Shown here piece by piece: positions 47,737-61,800 of a stretch of 64,000 nt of DNA. Source of the stretch: Mastacembelus armatus. Taxonomy: Eukaryota; Chordata; Actinopteri; Synbranchiformes; Mastacembelidae. The notes under the pieces are model-generated. The model had not been told where the DNA came from. It searched no databases and was given only the letters and a program-made list of their open reading frames with translations. The stretch is taken from positions 10,982,828 through 11,046,827 of the forward strand of contig NC_046650.1 of assembly GCF_900324485.2 (NCBI RefSeq), in the 5' to 3' direction. A program made the translations under genes and the position numbers. How positions within the stretch are numbered: the stretch's first letter is position 1; each line of letters starts with the position of its first letter.

Positions 47737-48299
47737 GGTCTTAGTCCAAGTTAATGTTTTTTAAGCTGTGTGTTGAGTGTGTCTGCTTTGCCTGCAGCTG
47801 CATGTTTACATCTTAATTGTTTTATCTCCATATTATATTTTCTGGTCATCAGGTGCCAGTTGAGGATCGGTTTGGTAAAACTGTCTGACCCACTAAAGCG
47901 CAATAAGAATGAGGTCTGTTTCACCATTAGGTTAATGTTTATTGTAATGGTTACAGATGTGCTCATGTGGATATGGTTTGGCACAAGCTTAAAATAGTGA
48001 CCTGACCACCAAACTGAACCACCAGTGTAAACAAAGCTGGTTTCAGAAAGTCCAGCTGTCTTTGTTTCCTTCATACTTCATACAAACTGTAACCCTTTAA
48101 GCTAATTATCACCAAAAGTTACCGAGTTACTTATAATATTAAGGAAAACTTAAAATGTATGACTTCATGTGTAATTGAGGTAGAATTTTCGCTGGGGATA
48201 TAGTACCTTTCCTTATTTAAATCACCAGAATACCCCGTCTATCATCTGTAATCGCTATCATGACGCAATAAAATCAATTTAGGGTAAAAATGCGACGTT

Positions 48300-48470
48300 T
48301 CAGGCGGTGGCACTAGTTTATTGTACCACCAGCCTGTGGAATGCGCGGAGGGACACGGCGGGGTGATGCGCTGGTGGATTTTTTCGTGGTGTCTGAGTCT
48401 CCAAGGACGATGCAGAGTAAACATCCCACTGCTATTTCAGGCCCGGTGAGCATTAGTCTGCGCTGATTCC
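48300..48470. other. CpG-containing exon-like segment, unassigned
   Basis: The sequence turns locally GC-rich (AATGCGCGGAGGGACACGGCG) and ends with a consensus donor (GCCCG|GTGAGC near 48446). An open frame crosses it but no partner exon was found. It could be a non-coding first exon, perhaps linked to mrpl52 750 bases downstream or to a lncRNA. Confidence 0.2.
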
Positions 48471-49230
48471 GCTCGTTTTGTGGCAGTTAACGGACACACC
48501 AAAACACAACAAGCCCAGATAAAGCATTACTCTGTTTGGATAAGCATGTGGGCTTTCTATCTGCCCCGGAGGCCCCTACAGATGGAGGCTTTCAGTGCCC
48601 CGGCGGTTCACCGGAGTCCCTGCAGACTCCTGGCGTTTACCTCACAGGCTGCGAGTGGGAACTTGTCTGAAATGCTAACAGAGAAATTCTTCTGGGCTTA
48701 GTGTCGGTGCAGTTCATACAAAAACATTACTTTGAAGAGCGGACCTGCTCAGTCTGATTTTCTGAACAATACAGTCATTTATTGACATATTTACAGATGA
48801 AGTGAGCCCGTTGTCCTTCATCTGCACTTTTCTCACACAAACCTGTAACCTTTAACACACACACAACTCTGATCTGCAGTCAGAGAAATTTCTTCTCACT
48901 TAAAGAAGCACATTTTATTATTTCAGATACTTTATGGGTTGAGGAAAATATGGATGAAAATAAAAACAAACAAACACTTTAAAAGAAGTCTAATAAACAT
49001 CTTGTTTTTTTTGTTTGTTTTGTTTTGTTTTGCTGTGGCATATTAAAATGGCCGATTTAAAGGGGTTTAAACCGCAAGATGAATGTGCGAATAACCCAAA
49101 TACTAAAAACAAACACAAACTGAGACCATATTTTGACCTTGATACCAATGTAAGATTTATCTTTTCAGAAATATGGAATATGAGCGTGTTTAGCTCCACC
49201 TGGTGGTCAGCGGGGGGAACTGCAGGCAAC

Positions 49231-51013
49231 ATGGCGGTCGCCGTCCGGACACTGTGCTGTTCAGGTGAGACGAAGGTTGTTCAGTCAGTCTGTGCCGTGA
49301 GAGAGAAAGACTTTAAGCTGTTCCCTGTCGATGTAAATACGTGTTTATATGTGTCACTGCTTGTAATGTAGCGTCTGTTTAAATAACCGCTGTGAATGCG
49401 GTCAGGTCGGCTAATGCTAATGCTAGCAGCCACATGATGTTGCTGAGTGTAGTGTGTTTGTTTATTTATTTATCTATCTATCTATCCTGTAAAAGTTTGC
49501 TATTCTACTGACTAAGCTAGGAGACTAACTCGTGTTGTTTCCCAGCGCTGAGAGGCTGCAGCAGACAGCTCAGCACAACATGTGGACTACAGGCCGGAGA
49601 GAAATGGAGAAAAGAGTAAGTCTCACTTGGACTTTTAAACCAGATCACCAGTGCACATGTTAGGTTGAAATGTCTTAGAGCTCCATTGTTTCTGTTTTCT
49701 GCCTGCATGAGGTTATGTCTAACCAGACTGGTACTCATGATACCTGATATATTAGAAGAAGCAATGCACCAACAGTGTTAATGGATTATTCCAGGTGTGA
49801 AGTATAATGAGACTACACACTGATCTGTAAAATGAAGGTGTTGATAGAGACTTTATTTATTACTTAGTAGAAATGTTTTACCACATTTTCTTTGATATTC
49901 AGATGAGATGTCAAACCATAAAGTCACTGACACACTGAATGTTTAAAACTTAATGATGTGCCTGTTTGCCTGCAGACATGGTCTGGCTCCAGGTGGCACT
50001 GAATATGGACCCCTGACAGACCTGCCTGACTGGTCTTTTGCAGGTATGTTTTATTTGGGATTGTATTTTTTTTTTTTTATAAATTCTTAGCTATTTGTAG
50101 ATATTTCAAGTGACACAGGCCTAGTTCACAGGTAACATTATAGGGCAGCGATTAAGGGGATATTTGTAGTCATGTGATTGATGCTTTTCATGTTACCTCT
50201 GTGTGTAGAGTAATTGTTTTCTCAGACACTGTTGATGAAGTTTGAGTTTAATGTTTGATACCCTGTTATATCTAGTACTTCTTTTACTGCAGTATGGAGA
50301 ACTAGACTCAGACTGCGTGAACACTGTCAGACTTCAGTTTATGAATCTCTGAATGCTGCTTTGTCTCAGGTCTCACATGCCCGTCTGATCTGTTTTGTTG
50401 CATATGTTTGCTCTGGACACTGGGAATATGATTAACATGTTAATGTTTGATGATGCAGAAGTGTCAGCTCATGCAATAAAGTCTGCCGTGTTGTTCATGT
50501 TACTTCACTGTTCATGCTGCTAAGCTTGGTGTTTGTTTCATTTGCCATAATGTGACGACGCTGGGATGGTGTTTATATTAAAGTTGCACATGGGGTATGT
50601 TTTTGTTGTAATTCAGGGCCATTTGTGTTGTTCTAACTTAAGTCTTTATGGGCAGATGGAAGACCTGCACCACCATTGAAGGGCCAGTTGAGAAGAAGGC
50701 AAGAGAGAGAAGTTTTAGCAGTGAGTATCACATTTATTTTTTTTAACACATCTAATTTTTGGCCTCTATTGTTTTTGTTTTTTTTTTTGTTTTTTTTTTT
50801 TGTATGTCTCAATCTGCAACTGACTTTTTTTTTTTTTTTATCCCTCAGAGACGTATTGTGATGCTGAACTCTGAGGTGGACAGAGGAATAGAGATGTGGA
50901 AGGTAAAACAAGAAGAGGCCACACGGATGGAGCAGCACAAAAAGTCTGTCTTACTCAAACCTAAGGGGAAGCTAATAATGAATAAGAAAAAACCTCAGTT
51001 AGAAACAAATTAG
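49231..51013 (+). CDS. mrpl52: Mitochondrial ribosomal protein L52 (mL52)
   Basis: Five exons: 49231-49264, 49546-49615, 49976-50043, 50656-50720, 50849-51013, in frame for 133 residues (human about 123). The ATG sits in GGCAACATGG, a good start context, and no TATA box is visible. The N-terminal 30 residues ([10 protein letters not shown], then [14 protein letters not shown]) are basic and lack acids, as in a mitochondrial presequence. The diagnostic block is [20 protein letters not shown] followed by [12 protein letters not shown], close to the human protein. A helical charged tail ends [18 protein letters not shown]. It is a metazoan-specific component of the large mitoribosomal subunit. 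The poly(A) signal AATAAA at 51128-51133 lies 115 bases after the stop. An acceptor at 50848 uses a long T tract. Confidence 0.96.
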
Positions 51014-51133
51014 CACTATAATTACTTAATAATACCCTTATTTTCAATAGCATGTTTCTAGTCAGCCTGTTGGATATATTTATGAGGACACATGCTTTTT
51101 GTCTGTTTTCCAGTATTGAATTTATGAAATAAA

Positions 51134-54100
51134 TCTTCTGTATCTGAATTATCATTTTAATATGAAGTTAATTGACTTAAAGCTCTGTCCAGTCAGCCAG
51201 CAATGACTTGTATGGTTATTTTTACAGATGTGATATTGCGTCAGTGTCTCTCAGCTTCCACTAGAATGCAGCATTTCTCCTCTGTGAGGCAGCGTCGTGG
51301 CTCAAACGCCATTTTGTCTGGTTCTGGCCTCAGAGAGGAGTTTGGCTGGGCGGGCAGAGTAAGGGAGGAGCTGGAGAACATAAAGCAACACTGATTCAGG
51401 ACCTTACTGTGTGTGCAGGAGGCTAGTGTTCACACCTTGGTCTTCTGTAGTAAATCGGCATTATTACTCAAAGTACATCAGAAATGTTTCGGTCAACACC
51501 AACTCGATGAAACATCCCAGTCAAGTGGAGACCCAAGAAAAAGGAAGCTTACACTGTTTTAGTAGCAAGACTGAAGCCCAAATGTTTCAGATAAAAACAC
51601 TACTGGTTGATGTTTGTAGGCAGAAAGTGCTGCATTTGGCAATGGATGCAGACACACCCAGTGTAACTTAGTTAAAACAAATGATTTCTTCTTTTTTTAT
51701 GGGAAATCTCTACCATCATAAAGCAAAAGCTGGAGCTCTTCTGCAGCCCGGTGTCTGGAAAGATGATCAGATGGCTGTAGCCAAGTTTGCGGAAGGTTTC
51801 ATTCCACACAAAGTGATATTTTCTGCTGTCAGTTTACAGTGTAAGCTGGATAAAAGCAGCCAGGCTGCAGACACTCTTGTCTTTTGAAGCATTTAATATG
51901 TGTGGATTTGAACCTGTGTCCTTTGTTCTGCTTTTTACAATTATTTTCTTGTAAGACTTTGACATTTCAGTTTTTGCCATTTCTGGTGTAAGTTGACATT
52001 TTTCACAGACACTGAGCAGCTGTACCTTTGTGAAGTCAGCAGTAATTTACTGTGACTTATACATGCACTTTCTAAGGTGAGGTAAGCCTCTCCGCTCCTC
52101 TCTTCCCCTTCCACTCACCCTTACTTTTGCTTTCTTCTCCCTTCTTTCTCACATTTTTTTTTCTTCCATCTGCCTTTTTCTTTTCCTCTCTCTCTCTTTG
52201 CCTGGGTCTTGTTGCAGACTTCAGCAAAGCCCCACTGTAATTAGGGCTGCTAGCCGCTGACTTGCAGATTCTTTTCTGTGAGTTGGGAGTTTTCTCTCCC
52301 CCCCCACCCCCCACCCCCTTTCTGCACTTCTTGTCTTAAATTTTTTATACAGTTGACCAAAGGAGCTGACTGTTTGTCATGTTACAGAAGTGTGGGAGGA
52401 CATTAAACAGGCCCCAATGGGCGTTGAAGACTAAAAAAAATTGTTTAAAGAAATGTCAGTGTGGTTAACAAGGCAGCTGACTTCATGCTATTCAAACATC
52501 CTCACACCTGGACCATCAAAGACCTTCTCCTCATTCTGTCTCCTCACCATCTTTTCACGTTCCGCTGTTCCGTGAATGTCTTTCTCCTCCACAGCTCCTC
52601 CCACTCTCCCTCCTCTCTCCCTTCTTTTCCTCCTCGTGTTGTTTTGGTTTAAGGGAAATGAGAACCAGATGTTTCTTATTGTGTAGAAGTCAGCGATGGA
52701 GGGGCAGAGGGAGGGTTGGTGTTTTTCGGGGGGGGGGGGTAAAGGGTGTAAGGTGAGGTCAGTGTGCTAGGAGGGAGGATGAGGGTTGAGACAGATGTGG
52801 TTGCTTTTGAAGATTAGCTGACAGACCCCAGTGGCTTCCCCCACAGGCCTGAACAGGGAGGGCTTCCTGGTATATATGACTGGGGCAGGGGTGTGAGAGG
52901 ATGGGCCAGGCCCCGGTGCAGAGTCAGGCTGGAGGTTTGTGGAGGGTCTGATTCAGCAACTCGTTCTCAAAAACTGCTTCCTGACCCAGGTGATCCTGGG
53001 GTATGGGCTACTCTGGGCAATGAATTTGAGAAAATCAGCCTGAACATTGTGAACTACACATGAATGTATGAGGCACAGGCTGCAGTTATCTTGGTTTGTA
53101 GTTGGACAATTAAATTGTACTTAAATATTTGTGTATCATGAAACTGGATGTTTTTTGGCATCAGATTAGTTTGACTCTTTTCTATGGTGGTTCGTTAAAA
53201 TATTTGGGATTTAAGTGGGATTTTGTTCTGTACATAACAAAGACAAGTCTGGAAGTAGATTGAGGTCAGCGGTAGTGGAAGAAAGGTACCTCAAAATTGT
53301 ACCTAAGTTCAGTATTGGAGTAAAATGTACTTAATTACTGGAAGTAAAGCAAATGAAGAGAGAAAGAAAATGCTGTTAAAGTTACAGTAGAAAGTAAATT
53401 GTGCCATAATGTAGGTCATCCAAACAGTCTCAGGTTGAATTGCAAGCAGCTGTCCTGGCCACTTCCTGCCTGGCATGGTGAAGCAGAGCTGAGCCCGAAG
53501 CTTGTTCCTGCACCGCCCAGCCAGACAGTTGGAGTTCAACATTAAAATGGCTGACAGGGAGAGATGGGGGGGGTGAGGGGGGAGTAGAGATGGTTGAGGA
53601 GAAGTTGAGGCCAATATGGCTGCCAAAAGTGTGACCTACAGGACGGAAAAGCAAAGATTCCTGGAAAGAACTATGTGATTTGGTTACATTTGTGAGGAGC
53701 ATCGAGTCTGTACAGGTACAGTCAGTGAGATGCTTCCATTTAAGTACAAGTGTAACCTAAAGGTTTGGATGCCGACCGCTAAGGAGCTCTAAGAAAGAAA
53801 GGAGCGTTGGCAAACTTCACCTCCGGATCTCATGACTGTTAGAAGCCTGGAAAACTGCGACCAGAGTCTATTTGTCAGCTCCCTGCAGCATGTGTCTGTA
53901 GGAGAGGAGAGTTTCCATTAATAAATGAGCATTTACTCTGGTTTGCAGTTGCTCTTTTAAGGTAATTCCTCTGAAAAATCCTTAAGTGCCAATAAACACA
54001 ACTCAAAATGCTGTTTCAAAACATTTTTCCAATTTTCTCTGCAATTAGCACCAAATTACAGCGTTTCTTTCCAGGAAACTTATTGTGAGATTGTTAGGCG

Positions 54101-57066
54101 TTTACTGGATCTGTTATGACCTCTAAAATAAACAAAGGCCAAATGGTCTTTTGGACATCAGAGGGTCAGTTATAGAGTCTTTGAGTCAGTTTCCTTTATC
54201 GTCTCTGTGGTTGAACTCAGCACAATTTGTAAAGGCTTTATAACAGTTTACATAGTGTAGACATCAGAAAACACTGATAAAAGTTGCCAGGTTGTGAGAA
54301 ATTCCTTTGGCAGATGTTTATTCAATTTGTTATAAAATCTATTTTATATATTGATAATACATTAAAATGCTTTATAAGTTCTTTGTTTTTTGCTCTGGAA
54401 ACTGTATGGCTCTTCAGAATGCATTTGGTCATGTAGTCACATTAGGAGAACAGCTGTCTCACAAACTGGCAACCCCAAAAATTGCTGGTAACCGATCAGT
54501 GACACATACAAGCCTTTAAAAAGTGCTGTGTTGGACAACGATTCTGTAAACTTGAGTGACTGTAACCTAATATTGTGACCCCTGAAAGATTTGATTTGGA
54601 ACCATTAAGCGTTCCCACGCAGCTCAGCAGCATCTGCAGGCCCTCTGCCGATCCAGAGCAGCAGTGGAAGCTCGTGCAGAAAGACGGATTAGTCAAAACA
54701 GTTCCTGTGCATGAGCCGAGGTCCAGCGGGACAAATGAAAACACCAGTTGACACAGAGAAAGTTTGGCCAACCTAGCAGGAAAGTGGATGAACAGATGTG
54801 GGTAGAGAAAAAATAGAAACGTGGAGGTCAGTCAGGCTAGTGGACTGTATATTCGTGCAGCGAGACAGAGGCAGTGTTGAGAATCTCAGGCTTCGGGTCT
54901 TTATTTTTAATGTTTTGTAACATCTTTCAATGTTTAACAAATCAACCTGCAGACATTGAATCCCGTCACGCTCATTTCTGGACCAAATGTCTTGGATATT
55001 GCTGAAGATCTTGTTTGTGGTTATTTCCAGTGGTTTAATATCTTTTATACTGACAGCAGATCAAATGACTGTGAAATGTGATGTCTTGGGTTTTCTGCTG
55101 CTTGGTCTTTGTGCTTTCCACCATATAAACACTAAACTATAACTGAATACCAACCTCTGTCATTTTCCTTGTACTTTGGTGGGTGTTCGCCTGCGTCTTG
55201 TGGTTGTTGTTACACCTAGTGTGTGCACAGTAGGTGAAGAGTTAAAGCAGGGAGCCTGAGGAGATATGGGAAAGAGAGAGCAAAACCAGAACAGATACTT
55301 ATGGTGAGAGGAGGAGCGGCTTCAAGACCGAAGCCTCCTAAAAGGAAAAAGTTTTGCAGTGGGCAAGGAAATAAGAGAGAAGGAAAGTAGGGAGACTGCT
55401 TGGGAAAGGATTTTTGGATAGAAACATGCAGATGAAAATATCCCTTAAACTGCTGTATACAGTCACTTGTTTCACTGCACCTCTCGCTTCTTCTGCTCCC
55501 CCCTTTTTTTTCTTTGCACATTATTTTTCCACACACATTTTTACAGTTTTAACACTAGAGACCCAGGGCATAAAGTTTTCTTTGCTAAACGCTGAACACA
55601 CACAGACAGTGTAGACACATGCAGACTGTAGCTGGTACCAGGTCTGGGAGGCTCAGATGTTTCAAGAATACCAGATGCTCAGTTGGAGCGCGTTTCTATG
55701 AAAAAAAAAATAAAATAAAAACAATGTGAGCGTTCCATCACTTTTTCCGACTCGTTCCTCGACACATGACTGCTGGTCCCATGTCCAAAACAAGCAGTGG
55801 TGTGACTGGATCCAGACTCCATCTGTGGCCTTCCAGCACACTAAAATCTGGCCTGTGAGATCCATTGCAGATACTCTCACATCATTTGTCTCTGTTTAAT
55901 CCTTTTTGTCCGTGCACAGGAATAGAATTCTTCAACATGGCAGCATGGATCAGCCTCCAGGCTTAAACACGACTGGTTGTTGGGACAGACTCTGTTGTGT
56001 GCGAGAGCCACGTTTCAACTGGAAAGTTGATTCAATCTTAAGATTCAAGATTCAAAACCAGTAGCAGGTTTTCTTAGTGGAGCATGCAAAAAGAAAAACA
56101 GGACTTCGTACCTTTTTTTTTTTTAAGCAACATGACTGTTTTTAGTGCTGTTTAAATGTCTGTAAACCATTACAGTGAATGTGTTAGGCACTGTATGTAT
56201 TTACATATTTGTTGATTTGTTGCCTTGTTGCCAAGGTAACAACTAATGGGGATCTAATTAAGCAATAAACAATGAAGCCACTCAGAATATTGAGTGTAGT
56301 TTAAGATGGCTGTGTGTGTGCGTGTGTCTGCGCGTGCGTGCATGTGTGTGTGGTGTGGTGCAAATGTGGATTTGCAGATGTTGACCTTGTGACTGATGAT
56401 GTCATCCTCCCAAGCAAACTGTTTTCCAAACATCTCTCCTGTCCAACAAATGAAGATTTTACTTAAAAAAAAAAAAAAAAAAAAATCAGGAGATTTTTCA
56501 CTCTTGCTTCATATCCTATTTATCACAGTATTAGTATTAGCTGGTCTGGGACACTACATGTCCAAGCAGCACATGATGAAGGTTGCAACATGTGTTTGGA
56601 ATAGTTTTAAGGCCTGTCAGAGAGATGTTTGTCTACGCAAGGACAGGCATGTTTCCAGCTTGCCCATGATGTATCTTTAGAGTGAAAGATAAAAACATGA
56701 AGGATCGAGCAGCAGTAGTGACAAACTATGATATACTGTGTAAGCATGTAAGATTTTAAATGTTTTAACCTGAATAACTGATACTGTGAAGAATGTCTCA
56801 TTGTAGAAGTTAAAATTCTTGAGAAGTCCTTCAAAGTAATAAACACCTAAATGTTCTGTAGTGCTCTTGGTTCATACATTTTAGGAAGCCAAAACCAAAA
56901 TGTCAAAAATGTGGTTGGTTTTAAGGACAGATGTAGATTTAGCAGCGAAGAGCTTATAAAAGCACTGAAATAAATGTATGACAGTTTGTAGAAAATAGTT
57001 TAATTACAATTTATCTGCTGAAATACAAAAGTGAAAACAGGCAGGGGAATAAAAGTCTTGTTCCAT
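51134..57066. other. Intergenic region between mrpl52 and mmp14 3' ends
   Basis: Nearly 6 kb without a supported gene. Open frames here are short and unlike known proteins. I note pyrimidine-rich stretches (52080-52320), a G run at 52728-52738, poly-A at 56465-56484 and a degenerate MITE near 53270. Conserved non-coding elements are possible but cannot be judged from one sequence. Confidence 0.5.
53270..53400. mobile_element. Degenerate hAT-like MITE fragment
   Basis: GGTAGTGGAAGAAAGGTACC, then CAAAATTGTACCTAAGTTCA and GAGTAAAATGTACTTAATTA belong to the same teleost MITE pattern as 47394-47736. A related scrap (CCATTTAAGTACAAGTGT) lies at 53737-53754. Confidence 0.45.
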
Positions 57067-58804
57067 TTTATTGATATGATCATCATTATAAATATTATTA
57101 CCATTATCATTGTTATTAACTAAATCCATCACCTTCAGGTTTGATTTGTGTTAAAAAAAACCAAAACAAAACCAAAACAAAAAGAAAGAGCACCGTCTGT
57201 GTCAAAGTTCATAAATAGCGTTGCTTGTTTTTCCGTGGCGGCGTCGGGGTAATTTGAGGTGTTTCACACCTACAAGAAACTCCCTTAACTCATGTTTACC
57301 CTCGTTCGTGGTCTGATGGATTCACCACTCGCTGCATGTAAACAGGCATCCATTGTCACGTTATGCCTCTGTCCAGCAGGACTCCAAATGACAATGTTCA
57401 AAAAAAAAAAAAATCATAACTTTACCAGGAGAACAATAATAACAATAACCATACTTATAACAATAATAATTACAATTGCACCAAATAGTTGGAAACTGTA
57501 CCGCATACTGTCACAGTTGGACAAGCAGCTCTGTTTGGATTCAACCATAAATTTACAGGAATGTTTGAAAAGTTGACATTTGTGAGACAAAGCATGTTTT
57601 TTAAAAAATATTTTCCCGTCTGACTGCTTGAACTGAAAGAGAAGATTTTGACTATTAGTTTCAAGTGGCAGTTTCATACTGCAAATCATCGTTTTTTCTT
57701 TGTTTTTATACGTCTTGGCAAGGGGTGCAGCTTGACAGTCGAGGGGAAATTTGAGTTTCCCGGACATATTCCCTTTTGATGAAACATTGATCACAAATCA
57801 GAGCTGTGCTTGTTGAACAGGCTGCATCAGGAGATAGAAAAACGGTGCATAAAGGGAATCAGCTCCAGCAGAATAATCCAAGAGAGGCAGGTTATGATTC
57901 AAATTTAACGTGGTCATCTTTAGCATTAAGACTTGTTAGCAGGGCTGGGTACTGTTTTAAATTTGATGTTTGTAAATTGTTTTAAAATTTAAAAGGTTAA
58001 AAATTGTCCAAACAATCCAAAGAAATTTGTGATTTTAAATATTGAACTTTTTGATCAAAGAATGAGCGCACAACTGGAATCTGAGCTTTAATACCCAGCC
58101 CCCCTCAGTGGCAGAAAAAAGATCCAACAAATATAAGAGATACTGCACGACTGAACTTCAAACCTTTAACAAAATAACAGCTTTACCAAGACGACATATC
58201 GAAACAAGGAATTTCAGAGTAAAAGTCCCCAAAACAAATCCTAACAGATTTAACGAGAAATGTGTTCCAGAGCGGAAACTCTGAACAGAGATGATGAATT
58301 TCTGAGTAAAAAACCCAAAGTGAAAGAGATTTCTAAAGAAAGGGTTTCTGGTGGTAAATCAAATAAATCAGACAGCAGTTCAGCTGGAGTCGTCCAGTTA
58401 ACGTAGAGAAAGGAAGGAGGGATGTTTTGTTTAATACCTGGGATGTGAGAGCGGAGAGGCGGGAAGGAAGGTGCTGATGTTGATAAGTCTTTGTATATTT
58501 TCCTTCTCTATGTGAGACTGTGGGTATGTTCTGAACACAGAACAGTACATGTAAATACTTAACATACAAATACGCATTTTCCTGATATCAGTTTCAAGGG
58601 CCTCTTTATTTTTCTCTTTTGTGGCACATACAAACCACCCGAAACTTAACGCTTTGTCCCTCTTTCTATCCCTCCTGTCTTTCCTCCAGCCGAGCCCTCT
58701 CCATCCTTCTCTCCTTCACCCTCTCCGTTTCCATCTTTACGTGGCCCTCGCTCTCTCCCCCTCTCTTTCTGTCTGGCAGTCTCTCAGTCACCCGTCGCTC
58801 CTGC
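57067..58804 (-). other. mmp14 3' UTR
   Basis: On the minus strand, AATAAA signals occur at 58610-58605 (about 195 bases after the stop) and 57072-57067 (about 1.7 kb after it), which would give a short and a long 3' UTR. Human MMP14 has a long 3' UTR. An A/T-rich CAATAATAA-type tract lies at 57430-57475. Confidence 0.5.
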
Positions 58805-61800
58805 CTACACCTTGTCCAGGAGGGATCTCTGGCAGTAGAGGAGGCGTCGAGGTGTGCCGTACTTTCTGAAGAACAAAAGTGCTCCCAGAGTGACCACCAC
58901 CAGCACCAGCAGGAGTAGAGGAATCACCACGGCTGCCGGCCCCGCCTTAAAGATGATCACCTCCTCGTCCCGACCCTTCCTGGGCTCCTCGCCTTCGCAG
59001 CCCATCCAGTCAGTGAGCACAGATTTGGGGTAGCCGGACTCCACCTTCATGTACTGGTTGTTGAACTTCCAGTACTTGTTTTCTTTGTAGAAATAAGTGT
59101 AAGCTGAGGATTATGGGAAGATGGAGAGATCAGAAGTTCGTTTCTTGAGTTTTTAATCAGATTTGAGTCATTCTCTAGAGCACAATAACAGCTATTTTAG
59201 GCTTGAACTGCTCTAAATGTGAACAATAATCTGCTGAGTCTTCTTCAATTGATCGGTTAATCTTCTGCTCTACAGAGTGTCAGAAGATTTTTAATATATG
59301 CACTTTAAATCCCAAGTTTCATTTTTGAAAATGCCATTTGTCTGACTGGCATTTAAAAGAAAGACAATCAGTATATTCTCACATTTTACTAAGCTGACAG
59401 ACATGCACCTGAGTGATTCTAAGACTTAAAGTTGTCAAAGTTCATTCTGTCCATTAACTATACAGTGATTGACTCATACCACAAAGCCTTGGAATAAAGA
59501 CAGACAGATGATCTGTTTCATTAGGAGGAAAACTTACATCCGTCTTCACTCATGATGGCAGCTTTGATGTTGTCCGGGGCACCTCTCCACATGCTGATGG
59601 ATTTTGGATAACCGCTGTCCACCGTGCGAGTCTTCTCGTTAAACCGGTAGTATCTGCAATCACAACGGAGGTAAAAATCTATAGTAAGCGAAATAACGGA
59701 CTAATCAGGGAGGATGGTGCTGTGTTTTGACTTTAAAAGAAATCAAGGCTCTCTTTAGGATCAGGTCCTGGGCTTTAATCACGACCTTTGTTGACAATCA
59801 TCCCTCCTCTCTCAAAAATGCCTGTAAATACATGAAAAAGTCTGAGCTGCTGCTTGTTAGAAGTGGTTCACTCATCGATTTGCATTTGAATCAGAGGCTG
59901 GAAGGACAGCGTGAGTCAGTGAAATGAAATGTACCACCTTCAACAACCTTACAGATAAGCATGGTATTCAACTTATAAACACTTGCAACATTTGGGTAAA
60001 ATGAAAGATATTCTATATATGCATGAACACAAGGCCAGAAGGCTGCAAATATCTTGGTGGCATAAGAGGAAAAACATCTTTTCTACATGAACAATGTGAA
60101 CTTCAGTTCAGCGCACTCTGAAGATGGACTCACTTGTTGCCTTTGAAGAAGTACGTCTGTCCTGTTGGTGTGTAGAAAAGAGCAGCATCAAGCTTGTCCT
60201 TGGGGAGGCCAGTGCCCAGGTCTTTCAGGCTCTTGGGGGAGTCCTTGTCCATAGTGGACTCACTGAAAACCCAGTACCTGTCACCTAGAGATGGAGGAAA
60301 GATAAGAAAGATTGAAAAGAGAAGAAAGATCAGAGGGAGCCAGATTAAAGAGGATCACAAATTGTTAACACATGATTTTCATGGCTTGAGCAGCTGCAAT
60401 GACGTAATCTTCCCAAATCTGGCTTCACTCTAACATTGGGGGGGATTTACCCTTAAAGAAGATAAATTTCCCATCATCCCTCTCATAGGCAGCATCGATG
60501 TTTGAAGGAAGGCCCCTCCAAAAGTGACCAATGGGCATCGGGTAACCTGACAGCACCTTGTTGTTACGCACACGCCAGAACAAGTTGTCCTGCAAACACA
60601 CACATTAAGAAGATATAGAGAAAATACTTGAACACTCAGACTGGAGGCTGGAGATGGGTAACTGGCTGCAAACCCAGAGCCGGGATCGATCTGCTTATCT
60701 TGGGCTCTTACGAAGGGTCTTTTTAAAGTAAGGCGTATCATACCTTAAATACAAACTTTTCCCCTCTGAGGATAGCAATGGTGTCAAAGTTTCCTTCACA
60801 GATGTCTGGGCCCTGATCTGGCTTGTCGGGGACGGACGGCTTTGTGGGGCGAGGGGGAGGAGGAGGCACCCCAGACTTGGCTCCTTTGGGAAAAAGTGTT
60901 GAGGGAGTAGTGAGAATCTTCTTAAATGACATGTTCATCGTCATGAAGACGAACAACTATGCACTAAAGGAAAACAATTTTGAGCTGGTACAGCGTTAAT
61001 TTTTACTACTTCTAGAAGAACAACCCACCATAAATTGCCTGGATGCCTCTGCGGTCGTCGTAGGGGAGCTGAAAGTTTTCAGTGTCAAACCACTGGTAGA
61101 AGGGGGCCATGATGGCAGAGGGGTCGTTGGAGTGCTCCAGACCCAGAGCATGGCCCAACTCATGGACCGCAACCAGGAAAACATCATTACCTTCAGAGAG
61201 AGGAGACAATGAGAGTTTAGTTGGTTTTAGTTTATTCCAAGGTCTGATTTTTGTTGTTGAACCTTATTTCTCGAACCTCCTTGGTCGACGTTCCCGGTGG
61301 TCCAGGGCTCAGCGAGGTCAAAGTGCGTGTCTCCTCCGATGCCGTGACCAGGAAAGTAAGCATGAGCCAGGAAGCCACCCTCGCCATCGAATGGTGTGCT
61401 GTCACCATGGAAGCCCTCTGCGAAGAAAAGCATGATGTCGGCATACTTGTCGACCTGGCCTCTGATTTGGCTGTAGGGGATCTCTCGGAAGGTGAGCGGG
61501 ATCACGCTCTCCCACACTTTGAAGGCCTTTCGGATTGCTTCAAAAGTGGCACGCTCCCCAATTTTAGGGGTGTAGTTCTCTATGCTGTTATAAAGAATGA
61601 AGAGAGAGAGATTCAGCTGATTGAGGGAGGGTAATATTGGTAGGCGACTTTTCAAAGCTAAAGTTTCACAATAAAAACCCACAGTCTTCAGTCTTGTATT
61701 ATAGTTTATTTAGGGAAAATGCATTTTATATAAATTAAAGTATGAAACTTTGTCAGTGGGATCAAACTCGTGAATGTGCAGCTGCAGTGTGTGTGTATTC

